Shown here: one piece after another, positions 8,459 to 14,907 of the stretch
Numbering within the stretch: the stretch's first letter is position 1
Layout of the letters: every line of letters starts with the position of its first letter
From: CAVDWX01 sp963612735
GTDB lineage: Bacteria; Bacillota_I; Bacilli_A; RFN20; CAG-826
Reading direction: 5' to 3'
Assembly (NCBI GenBank): GCA_963612735.1
Contig: CAVDWX010000078.1
Span: forward strand, 1-39,112
Length of the DNA: 39,112 bases
Translations under genes and position numbers: made by a program
The notes under the pieces: generated by a model
Database searches by the model: none
Seen by the model: only the letters and a program-made list of their open reading frames with translations
What the model was told of the DNA's origin: nothing

Positions 8459-9228
8459 TGGAAACGATGATTATTTTACGAAAATTATCTAAACGTTTTC
8501 CAAAACGTTACGCAAAGATGAATCATGACCATGTTGGTTTAATGACGGGTAAACTTCCTAAAGAAGTGCATAAAATCTTGCTTTGTTTAGATTGCGATGA
8601 AGAGATTTATAACATTGCTAAAAACGATAAGCCGGACTTAATAATTTCTCATCATCCCTTTATTTTTGGTACAAAATATCAAGTATTCAAAAGAGATTTG
8701 GCTAAGAAAGACCTCTGCGAAAGATTTGATAAGTTAAATGTCCCTATCTATAGCATGCACACTAATTTTGATACTGGTTTAGGCGGGATGAACGATGCTT
8801 TAGCGGAAGCTCTTAATTTAAAGGACATCAAAGTCATTGAAAAAGACATTATGATGCGTGGCGGAATACTTCCTAAACCTATGGAAATCGTCGAATTTGC
8901 TAAGTACGCTAAAGAAAAATTAAATGTTGATTATGGCTTACTTTTAAATTATGGAAAGCCAATTATTGAAACTGTTGCCATCATTGGTGGAGGCGGCTCA
9001 AGAGCGTGGAGTATTGCTAAAGAAGAAGGTTATGACATTTATATCTCTGGAGATGCTCCTCATTATGTTAGAAGAGATATTGTAAATAACAAATATAATT
9101 ATTTAGATTTACCTCATGAAATCGAGAAAATCTTCATGCCAACAATGAAAAAACTACTTTTGGAAATAGATCCAAACTTAGATATAAGAATAGTTGACCA
9201 CGAAAAATTACCGATTATAATTCATTAA
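8458..9228 (+). CDS. Nif3-like dinuclear metal-centre protein (DUF34)
   Basis: Members of the Nif3/DUF34 family form hexameric toroids with a dinuclear metal site; the physiological reaction is not settled, although some are annotated as GTP cyclohydrolase I type 2. Metal-site motifs are visible: SHHPFIF (about residues 62-68) and HTNFDTGLGGMNDALAEAL (about 100-118), with a C-terminal GDAPHYV in place of the more usual SHH-type motif. At 256 residues it lacks the extra central domain of the B. subtilis YqfO type. It is coupled to trmK by a one-base overlap (TAATG). The 3' end overlaps that of the convergent ispH by 21 bases. Confidence 0.9.
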   Translation: METMIILRKLSKRFPKRYAKMNHDHVGLMTGKLPKEVHKILLCLDCDEEIYNIAKNDKPDLIISHHPFIFGTKYQVFKRDLAKKDLCERFDKLNVPIYSMHTNFDTGLGGMNDALAEALNLKDIKVIEKDIMMRGGILPKPMEIVEFAKYAKEKLNVDYGLLLNYGKPIIETVAIIGGGGSRAWSIAKEEGYDIYISGDAPHYVRRDIVNNKYNYLDLPHEIEKIFMPTMKKLLLEIDPNLDIRIVDHEKLPIIIH

Positions 9229-10107
9229 AATTTTATTAACAAAATCATATATGTTGTTGATCACTGATATGGGAGTTGATGCTCCAGAAGCAATGACAAC
9301 ATATTTTTTATTATATAAAACTTCTTCGTCTAGCTCATCTTCATTACTGACCATAATACATAAAGTATCGGGATGAGACGATTTAGCGATTTCAAATAAT
9401 CTTTTAGTGTTACTAGACAGCTGATCGCCGACAACAATGATTAAATCTGCGCTATTGTCTATATGCATAACAGCCTCTTGTCGTCTCCTCGTGGCACTAC
9501 ATATTTCATCATATATCTTAGCTTGTGGAAAATGATCGCATATATCTTTATGAATATCAGATAATGACAAGAAATTTAATGTAGTTTGATTTAAAACAAT
9601 AACATCTTTATTAGTAATTTTTTGGTAGTTTATTAGTAGTTTCGTGTCATATAAAATAACGTTTTTATTAATCGAAAGTGCAGCTTCTGTTTCTGGATGC
9701 TTTTTATTCCCAATATAAATTACTTGATGGCCTAATTTTATCTCTTCTTTAATGATATCTATATTTCTTTTTACTCGTGGACAAACAGCATCGTATACAA
9801 TGACATTCTTCTTTTTTAAAATGTCATTAATCGATGTTTTATGTCCGTGTGCTGGCAAAATGACCACTGAATCATTTGGTATTAATTTTTCAATTCGTTC
9901 GTTACTTGCGTTACTTATATCGATTGTTTCAATTTTTTCTTCTCTTAATTCATTTGTTACAATTTGATTATGAACAAGCATTCCTAAAATGATAACTCGT
10001 TTATTTTTATATCTTTGACGAGCATCTCGGGCTACTTTGAGTGCTAATTCGACACCTGAGCAATATCCTTTAGGTTCTAATATTTCAATTTTATATGCGT
10101 TTTCCAT
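9208..10107 (-). CDS. ispH: 4-hydroxy-3-methylbut-2-enyl diphosphate reductase IspH
   Basis: IspH is the last enzyme of the MEP pathway, reducing HMBPP to IPP and DMAPP with a [4Fe-4S] cluster. The three cluster cysteines are in GYCSGV, AVCPRV and EICSATRRRQ; the substrate-binding residues lie in PAHGH, HPET and NQTT. I start at the Met beginning MENAYKIEILEPKG (10107), giving 299 residues; the longer frame to 10236 would run through the divergent cyclophilin gene and adds no conserved sequence. A -10-like TATTAT lies 14 bases upstream, so the leader is very short. A phased TAGTA repeat (9612-9638) lies within the coding sequence. dxs and ispG are elsewhere in this window, so the pathway genes are scattered. 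Confidence 0.95.
   Translation of the reverse strand: MENAYKIEILEPKGYCSGVELALKVARDARQRYKNKRVIILGMLVHNQIVTNELREEKIETIDISNASNERIEKLIPNDSVVILPAHGHKTSINDILKKKNVIVYDAVCPRVKRNIDIIKEEIKLGHQVIYIGNKKHPETEAALSINKNVILYDTKLLINYQKITNKDVIVLNQTTLNFLSLSDIHKDICDHFPQAKIYDEICSATRRRQEAVMHIDNSADLIIVVGDQLSSNTKRLFEIAKSSHPDTLCIMVSNEDELDEEVLYNKKYVVIASGASTPISVINNIYDFVNKILMNYNR
9612..9638 (+). repeat. 11-bp-phased TAGTA triplet, locus 2 (inside ispH)
   Basis: TAGTA at 9612 and 9634 flank a one-mismatch copy, TGGTA, at 9623, keeping the 11-base spacing. It lies antisense inside ispH at about codons 157-166, the only one of the six loci within a gene. Confidence 0.5.
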
Positions 10108-10152
10108 CACAAATTGCCTGTATAATATTATCATATTTAAGAGGAAGAAGTA

Positions 10153-10626
10153 ATGAACGCAATAATAAAAATTAAAGACTACGGAACTATAACAGCAACG
10201 CTTTGTCAAGAAGAAGCACCTTTGACTGTTGAACATTTTATAAATTTAGCTAATAAGGGCTTTTACAATGGATTAACTTTTCATCGCATTATCAAAGGTT
10301 TTATGATTCAAGGCGGCGATCCAAAAGGGAATGGAACTGGTGGATCTGGCCATACCATAAAAGGGGAATTTAAAGTCAATGGTGTCGATAATGGTTTATC
10401 GCATAAAAGAGGTACGCTATCGATGGCTCGTGCTTTAGATTTTGATTCTGCTGATTCACAATTTTTTATCATGCATAAAGATGGAGAATTTTTAGACGGC
10501 CAATATGCTGCTTTTGGAAAAGTAATAGAAGGAATTGAGGTTGTGGATAAAATTGCTTCAGTAAGAACTACTCCAAACGATCGACCGATTGAACCGGTAA
10601 TTATTGAAAGCATAACTATTAAATAA
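10153..10626 (+). CDS. cyclophilin-type peptidyl-prolyl cis-trans isomerase
   Basis: This 157-residue protein is a minimal cytoplasmic cyclophilin that isomerises Xaa-Pro bonds. The catalytic signature FHRIIKGFMIQGGD (about residues 43-56) includes the active-site Arg, and the downstream SADSQFFIMH and YAAFGKVIEG segments complete the binding pocket. There is no signal peptide, so it should act in the cytoplasm. GAGGAAG at 10141-10147 is a good ribosome binding site. A TATAAT (10121-10126) in the 45-base divergent gap with ispH may serve this gene. It lies 10 bases upstream of nfo and the two are probably co-transcribed. Confidence 0.95.
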   Translation: MNAIIKIKDYGTITATLCQEEAPLTVEHFINLANKGFYNGLTFHRIIKGFMIQGGDPKGNGTGGSGHTIKGEFKVNGVDNGLSHKRGTLSMARALDFDSADSQFFIMHKDGEFLDGQYAAFGKVIEGIEVVDKIASVRTTPNDRPIEPVIIESITIK

Positions 10627-10636
10627 GGATTGATAT

Positions 10637-11521
10637 ATGGAAGAAAAACTTTATTTAGGGTGTCATGTCTCTATGAACGCTCCGTTATATTATCTAGGGA
10701 GTGTAAAAGAAGCGCTCAGCTATGGAGCAAATACTTTTATGTTTTATACCGGAGCTCCTCAAAATTCATATCGTAAGCCCATAGAAGAATTAAATATCGA
10801 AGAAGGAAGAAAACTCCTTTTTGAAGCTGGTATAGATGAATCGAAACTAGTGGTTCACGCTCCTTATATTATCAATGCCGCAAACGGAAAAAGAGAAGAT
10901 TTGTTCGATTTGTCCATTAAATTAATTCTCAATGAAGTTAGGCGAACTGCATCTTTTCACGCTTCCATATTAGTTTTACATCCCGGGAGCCATGTTAATA
11001 ATGGAGTTGATTTTGGAATTGAATCATTAGCGAAAGCTTTAGACATTGTTTTAGAGCAAGATGATTCCGATGTTAAGATTGCCCTTGAAACAATGGCGGG
11101 TAAAGGAAGTGAAATCGGAACTAGTTTTGAACAAATCAAGAAAATAATTGATTTGTGTAAATATAAAGATAGATTAGGCGTCTGTTTAGATACTTGTCAT
11201 ATTAATGATGCTGGGTATGATTTAAATAATTTTGATGATATCATGACAAAATTTGATGAAATTATTGGCCTTGACCGCCTATTAGTAATTCATATTAACG
11301 ACTCTAAAAATGAACGAGGTGCTCATAAAGACCGACACGAAAATATTGGTTATGGAACAATTGGCTTTGATATTTTAAATAAAATTGTACATCATCCAAA
11401 ATTAATGAATATTCCAAAGATATTAGAAACACCTTATGTTAATGAAAAACCTCCATATAAAATGGAAATTAGCATGCTCAGGAGTGGAAAATTTATTTCT
11501 AATTGGAAAGACAAATTATAA
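10637..11521 (+). CDS. nfo: deoxyribonuclease IV (AP endonuclease)
   Basis: Endonuclease IV cleaves 5' of abasic sites in base excision repair and uses three zinc ions in a TIM barrel. The family signatures are present: VLHPGSH (about residues 113-119), LDTCHINDAGYD (about 182-193) and HINDSKNERGAHKDRHENIG (about 216-235), which carry the His, Asp and Glu metal ligands. The length of 294 residues is normal. An AAGGA site precedes the ATG by 8 bases. The gene converges on ispG with a six-base overlap of the two 3' ends and no hairpin terminator between them. Confidence 0.96.
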   Translation: MEEKLYLGCHVSMNAPLYYLGSVKEALSYGANTFMFYTGAPQNSYRKPIEELNIEEGRKLLFEAGIDESKLVVHAPYIINAANGKREDLFDLSIKLILNEVRRTASFHASILVLHPGSHVNNGVDFGIESLAKALDIVLEQDDSDVKIALETMAGKGSEIGTSFEQIKKIIDLCKYKDRLGVCLDTCHINDAGYDLNNFDDIMTKFDEIIGLDRLLVIHINDSKNERGAHKDRHENIGYGTIGFDILNKIVHHPKLMNIPKILETPYVNEKPPYKMEISMLRSGKFISNWKDKL

Positions 11522-12568
11522 TTTATCAATCTCTTCTTTTAAAGCATTAAAGGCATCTGCTTCTTTTACTTTTTTAATTATTTTGCCTTTAGAAAATAAA
11601 ATGTATTCATTTTTTCCTCCAGCAATCCCAATATCGGCATTTTTAGCTTCGCCTGGTCCATTGACAACGCATCCCATCACCGCGACATGGATTGGTTTAT
11701 TAATGCTCTCTAAATAATCCATGACTTTTTTTGCAAGTTCAGTGACATCGACTTGAGTTCTCCCACATGTAGGACAAGATACTAAAGTTGGATAATTTGG
11801 ATATAAACCGCAGTCATGTAACAATCTTTTACAAGCAATAATCTCCTCTATTGGATCACCTGATATAGAAATTCTAATAGTATCACCAATTCCTTCTAAA
11901 AGCAGTGGAGCTAATCCAGCAGCGCTTCGAATAATGGCGATATCTTTAAATCCAGCTTCAGTTATTCCTAGATGAAGAGGATAAGGAAAAGTTGATGCCG
12001 CTAATCGGTAGGCTTCAATTGTTTCGAGTACGGAAGAAGCTTTTAAAGAGATAACAATATCGTAAAATCCTAATGATTCTAAGATATCGACATGCTTTTT
12101 TGCACTTTTAACTAGCTCATTTGCTGTATATAAAGATGAATAGTCATGAATTGAAGAATCTAGTGAACCTGAATTGACACCAATTCGAATCGGAATGTGT
12201 TTGGTTTTTGCCATATCAACCACTTGTTTTATTTTATCGATGGTGCCGATATTTCCAGGATTAATTCTTATTTTATCGACGCCTGCCTCCATGGCAAGGA
12301 GCGCTAATTTGTAATCGAAATGAATATCCGCCACTAATGGAATAGAAATTCTTTTTTTAATTTCTTTAATAGCTAATGCATCTTTTTCATCCATGACACT
12401 AACTCGCATTAATTCGGCTCCTAGTGCAGCACATTGATTTATTTGAGCACTAACTTCTTCATAATGCTCGGTTTTGATGTTACACATTGATTGGATGACA
12501 ACTTTATTTTGCCCTCCAATAGTGAGATTTCCAATTTTTACTGGTCTAGTTTCTAAACGTGTTTTCAT
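11516..12568 (-). CDS. ispG: (E)-4-hydroxy-3-methylbut-2-enyl-diphosphate synthase IspG
   Basis: IspG converts MEcPP to HMBPP in the MEP pathway with a [4Fe-4S] cluster. The N-terminal TIM barrel starts with VKIGNLTIGG and VIQSM; the cluster-binding C-terminal domain shows SCPTCGRT and the MGCVVNGPGEA motif. Length 350 is typical for the short bacterial form. The ATG at 12568 has no ribosome binding site: TATAAT ends exactly six bases before it, so the transcript should start at or next to the A of ATG (leaderless). A perfect 9-bp inverted repeat fills the promoter spacer just upstream, implying repression or activation by an unknown regulator. Confidence 0.96.
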   Translation of the reverse strand: MKTRLETRPVKIGNLTIGGQNKVVIQSMCNIKTEHYEEVSAQINQCAALGAELMRVSVMDEKDALAIKEIKKRISIPLVADIHFDYKLALLAMEAGVDKIRINPGNIGTIDKIKQVVDMAKTKHIPIRIGVNSGSLDSSIHDYSSLYTANELVKSAKKHVDILESLGFYDIVISLKASSVLETIEAYRLAASTFPYPLHLGITEAGFKDIAIIRSAAGLAPLLLEGIGDTIRISISGDPIEEIIACKRLLHDCGLYPNYPTLVSCPTCGRTQVDVTELAKKVMDYLESINKPIHVAVMGCVVNGPGEAKNADIGIAGGKNEYILFSKGKIIKKVKEADAFNALKEEIDKL

Positions 12569-12574
12569 GCGCTT

Positions 12575-12603
12575 ATTATATCATTACTTAAAAGTAATGA
12601 AAG
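12575..12603 (-). promoter_or_regulatory. predicted leaderless promoter of ispG
   Basis: On the minus strand TATAAT (12575-12580) is followed by six bases and then the ATG. The -35 position, 17 bases upstream, holds only CTTTCA (12598-12603). A weak -35 and an operator-like repeat in the spacer suggest that a regulator controls it. Confidence 0.55.
12581..12600. promoter_or_regulatory. inverted repeat, probable operator between ispG and rpmG
   Basis: TCATTACTT and AAGTAATGA form perfect 9-base arms around a two-base AA spacer. The repeat directly abuts the ispG -10 element. A further half-site, CATTACTT, occurs at 12625-12632 in the rpmG promoter region, so one regulator may control both directions. 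The regulator is unknown. Confidence 0.55.
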
Positions 12604-12620
12604 AGGTAAAAAATTATGCT

Positions 12621-12649
12621 TTCCATTACTTGTTATCTATGATAATATA
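12621..12649 (+). promoter_or_regulatory. predicted promoter of rpmG
   Basis: TTTCCA (12621-12626) and TAATAT (12644-12649) are 17 bases apart, and TG one base before the -10 makes it an extended -10 promoter. An overlapping TATAAT (12647-12652) is an alternative. A CATTACTT half-site overlaps the spacer. Confidence 0.45.
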
Positions 12650-12675
12650 ATTATCGCATTCGAGGAGAAAAGAAT

Positions 12676-12843
12676 ATGGCAAAGAAAGAAGATAGAATAT
12701 CAATTACATTAAAATGCACAGAATGTGGCGAAGAAAATTATTTAACTTCTAAAAACAAGAAACACAATACCGAACGCTTGGAAAAGAAAAAATATTGTCC
12801 ACGTTGCCGAAAAGAAACTCTTCACCGCGAGAAAAAGAAATAG
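12676..12843 (+). CDS. rpmG: 50S ribosomal protein L33 (zinc-binding form)
   Basis: This 55-residue Lys-rich protein begins MAKKEDRISITLKCTECG and ends with an LHREKKK tail, the pattern of large-subunit protein L33. Two CxxC pairs (CTEC at residues 14-17 and CPRC at about 42-45) make it the zinc-ribbon form; many Firmicutes also carry a cysteine-free form expressed under zinc limitation. GAGGAG at 12662-12667 is a good ribosome binding site. It has its own extended -10 promoter and a strong terminator immediately after the stop, so it appears to be a single-gene transcript. It is shorter than 60 codons and could be missed by length-filtered gene finding. Confidence 0.93.
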   Translation: MAKKEDRISITLKCTECGEENYLTSKNKKHNTERLEKKKYCPRCRKETLHREKKK

Positions 12844-12865
12844 AAATAGGGAGACCTATTTTTTT
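12844..12865 (+). terminator. rho-independent terminator of rpmG
   Basis: A 7-bp stem AAATAGG/CCTATTT with a GAGA tetraloop is followed by a run of T. It begins directly after the rpmG stop and ends five bases before the next gene's ATG at 12871. Confidence 0.8.
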
Positions 12866-12870
12866 CTTAT

Positions 12871-13503
12871 ATGATTAGAATTATTCCTTTTATCTATAAT
12901 GATGTAGACGATTTGTTCGCTAATACATATTTAGTTATTGATTCAAAAAATAATTGTGTGGTTATCGACCCTTCTACTGATTCTGATGGAATAATTAATT
13001 ACATAATAAAAAATGATTTATCATTGCAAGGAATTTTACTTACTCATTCACATTTTGACCATATGCGAGGGGTTAATCGACTTGTTTCTTATTTTCATGT
13101 TCCATTTTATGTTCATGAAGATGATATTGAAGGACTAACCGATTACAAAAAGAATTGTTCTAATCAAGAAAAAAAGATAATTGTAAATAGCGAACCCACT
13201 AAGGTGTATGACGAAGAAAAGCTATCTTTACTGGAAGATGATATTTTAGTTATTCATACTCCGTATCACACCATTGGGAGCGTTTGCTATTATATTGATA
13301 AAGGCAAAGTCTTATTTAGTGGGGATTCATTATTCAAAATGATGGTTGGAAGAAGTGATTTGCCTACTTCGCGTTCTCATCTTAGAAAAGAATCTCTTCA
13401 AAAATTAATGAAATTAAATGACGAAGTAAAAGTCTATCCAGGCCATGGTAGATTTACTAATATTGGCGAAGAAAGAAAAAATAATCCATTTATTAGTCGC
13501 TGA
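12871..13503 (+). CDS. metallo-beta-lactamase-fold hydrolase (glyoxalase II-like)
   Basis: The 210-residue protein carries the metallo-beta-lactamase signature THSHFDHMRG (about residues 58-67), a later His in YHTIGSVCYY, the metal-bridging Asp in LFSGDSLF and the terminal GHGRFT. Such YqgX/GloB-like proteins hydrolyse thioesters or related substrates; the true substrate here is unknown. The N terminus matches the family start (an early strand, then NTYLVID), so the ATG at 12871 is right although no ribosome binding site is visible: the preceding 27 bases are the rpmG terminator. The gene ends with TGA, one of several that show UGA is a stop codon here. Confidence 0.88.
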   Translation: MIRIIPFIYNDVDDLFANTYLVIDSKNNCVVIDPSTDSDGIINYIIKNDLSLQGILLTHSHFDHMRGVNRLVSYFHVPFYVHEDDIEGLTDYKKNCSNQEKKIIVNSEPTKVYDEEKLSLLEDDILVIHTPYHTIGSVCYYIDKGKVLFSGDSLFKMMVGRSDLPTSRSHLRKESLQKLMKLNDEVKVYPGHGRFTNIGEERKNNPFISR

Positions 13504-13763
13504 GAAAGTCTATCTAGCCTAAAATAATTAGAATAAATTAGATTCGCTTAATCATATTGATATTTGCTAACTTTTCTAAAGTAAAAATAATCTTATTAAA
13601 GGCGTGGCTATAACAGCACTAGATCACATTACATTTTGGTTGATATAAGCCTAATAAGAGACATAAATGACACTAAAGTATCTTTTTGATAGCAAAACTA
13701 TTAGTAAAAGTAGTAAATATTTTTGTATAATATTTAAGCAATTTTAAGAAAGGACAAAAATAT
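13504..13763. other. 260-base intergenic region before efp
   Basis: I see no gene or clear terminator here. A weak imperfect hairpin can be drawn between GGC-TATA near 13610 and TATAAGCC near 13648. TAGTA copies at 13702 and 13711 are 9, not 11, bases apart. TATAAT at 13726-13731 is the probable efp -10. Confidence 0.4.
13701..13731 (+). promoter_or_regulatory. probable promoter of efp
   Basis: TATAAT (13726-13731) is a consensus -10 with a suitable distance to the efp start at 13764. The -35 is weak: TTAGTA at 13701-13706 with 19-base spacing. AAGAAAGGA upstream of the ATG is the ribosome binding site. Confidence 0.5.
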
Positions 13764-14321
13764 ATGGTTAATGTTACAGAATTAAGACCAGGAAACTTCT
13801 TTATTGAAGAAGGCAATATTTATCAAGTTCAAGACATTTTATTAAACAAAACAGCGATGAGAAAGATGGTCGCCAAAGTGAAAGTCAAAAATTTACGCAC
13901 TGGAGCGGTCACTGAAATCTCACGTAATAGTGGTTATGCCATCGAAACTGTCAGACTTGATAAAAGACAAATGCAATACTTATATGATACTGGCGATTTT
14001 TTAGTTTTCATGGATCAAGAAACATACGACCAAATCGAAATTCCTAAAGAAAGATTAACTTGGGAAATTCAATTCCTCAAAGGTGAAGAAGTTGTGGAAA
14101 TCACCGCTTATGAAGGCGAAGTCTTAGGTATTAACTTACCCGCCAAAGTGGCTTTAAAAATCGTTGAATGTGAACCTGCTGTTAGAGGTGATACCGTCAA
14201 TAAAGCGATGAAAGATGCTACTCTTGAAACTGGATTAAAGGTTCGTGTTCCGCTTTTTATTGAATCTGGCGAAACAGTTTTAGTAAGAACTGATAACGGT
14301 CAATATGACGGAAGAGCTTAA
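13764..14321 (+). CDS. efp: translation elongation factor P
   Basis: EF-P binds the ribosomal E site and stimulates peptide-bond formation at polyproline stretches. The three-domain protein of 185 residues is complete, with KNLRTGAV in domain I, the FVFMDQETYDQIEI-like strand (here LVFMDQETY) in domain II and the C-terminal signature GDTVNKAMKDATLETG plus VPLFIESGE. The tip loop of domain I, usually PGKG with a modified Lys (or Arg), instead reads NKTAMRKM, so no PGK is present. I recall similar loops in Mollicutes, but cannot verify this here. AAGAAAGGA lies 10 bases before the ATG. A YneF gene follows after 11 bases. Confidence 0.96.
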   Translation: MVNVTELRPGNFFIEEGNIYQVQDILLNKTAMRKMVAKVKVKNLRTGAVTEISRNSGYAIETVRLDKRQMQYLYDTGDFLVFMDQETYDQIEIPKERLTWEIQFLKGEEVVEITAYEGEVLGINLPAKVALKIVECEPAVRGDTVNKAMKDATLETGLKVRVPLFIESGETVLVRTDNGQYDGRA

Positions 14322-14332
14322 GGAGAACTAAC

Positions 14333-14569
14333 ATGTTTATTACCTTAAATATGCCTGTAGGCAGTTGGATTGGGATTTGTGTTGGTGTTCTCATTGTTGG
14401 CTTGGTTTTAGGTTTCTTCGGTGCTCGATTTTTCTTAAAGAAACAAATTGAAAAGAATCCCCCAATCAATGAAGATATGATTAGAGCATTATATAGAAGC
14501 GTTGGCCGCACTCCTAGCGAAGCCGATATAAGAAGAACAATGAATGCTGTTAAGAGCAAACAAAGATAA
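14333..14569 (+). CDS. YneF family (UPF0154) membrane protein
   Basis: The 78-residue protein has one transmembrane helix (about residues 11-33) ending in GFFGARFF, followed by the family signature KKNPPINE-like KNPPINEDMIRALYRSVGRTPSE and a basic tail. This matches the UPF0154/YneF family of small single-span proteins, for which no function is established. AGGAGA at 14322-14327 is a strong ribosome binding site, and the gene lies 11 bases after efp, so the two share a transcript ended by the terminator at 14597. Confidence 0.85.
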   Translation: MFITLNMPVGSWIGICVGVLIVGLVLGFFGARFFLKKQIEKNPPINEDMIRALYRSVGRTPSEADIRRTMNAVKSKQR

Positions 14570-14596
14570 TTTATTTTACTCTTATTTGAATAAATC

Positions 14597-14623
14597 ACTC
14601 GTCTAATTTAGACGAGTTTTTTA
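14597..14623 (+). terminator. rho-independent terminator of efp-yneF
   Basis: A perfect 9-bp stem ACTCGTCTA/TAGACGAGT with a three-base loop is followed by TTTTTAT. It lies 28 bases after the YneF stop. Confidence 0.88.
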
Positions 14624-14838
14624 TATCTTTAAGAGGCAGTGAATGCTTCAATTAAAGCCCTATTTTTGGCCACAATTAAAATGGACAAAATAAAAATCAT
14701 GATATCGATTAGATATAAAACGATATTCATGTTTGAAGCAATTTTGTCTCATGTAGCGATTTAACGAACATTTTTATTGTATTTTTATTAAAATGTCAAC
14801 CATAAACATAGATTAAATCAAACAAAATCGATAATAAA
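14624..14838. other. non-coding stretch between two terminators
   Basis: No gene or promoter pair is recognisable in these AT-rich bases. A short echo of the plsY terminator arm, AAAGCCCTAT, occurs at 14654-14663, followed by GGCCACA, perhaps a decayed copy of the element at 14839-14903. Confidence 0.3.
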
Positions 14839-14871
14839 AGCCCTATGTTGATAATTTTTCCACACAGGGCT
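14836..14871 (-). terminator. probable terminator of plsY, carrying DnaA-box-like arms
   Basis: A 10-bp stem with one mismatch pairs 14839-14848 with 14862-14871. On the minus strand it is followed by TTTTATTAT, so it can end plsY transcripts. The loop side contains TGTTGATAA and TTTTCCACA, each one base from a DnaA box. Confidence 0.55.
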
Positions 14872-14876
14872 ATATT

Positions 14877-14903
14877 AACTAAAAAACTACTAAATAACTA
14901 CTA
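14877..14903 (-). repeat. 11-bp-phased TAGTA triplet, locus 3
   Basis: On the minus strand TAGTA starts at 14903 and 14892 and a degenerate copy, TAGTT, at 14881, spaced 11 bases. It lies five bases after the plsY stop and before the plsY terminator. With 14848-14871 it forms a longer element shared with 23728-23780. Confidence 0.65.
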
Positions 14904-14907
14904 ATCG

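Noticed and set aside
10108..10236. Extended ispH N terminus overlapping the divergent cyclophilin gene
   Set aside because: The extra residues carry no conserved sequence and overlap another gene's promoter and start; Met at 10107 begins the known domain.
11436..11717. 93-codon plus-strand frame over the nfo/ispG junction
   Set aside because: It lies within nfo and antisense to ispG, with no ribosome binding site or known domain.
13501..13503. Mycoplasma-type code with UGA as Trp
   Set aside because: UGA ends the beta-lactamase-fold gene, dinB, ruvX and nusB at expected lengths, and Trp positions use TGG.
14570..14907. Chromosomal origin of replication
   Set aside because: Only two imperfect DnaA boxes, no dnaA, dnaN or rpmH near, and the repeats also occur at five other places.
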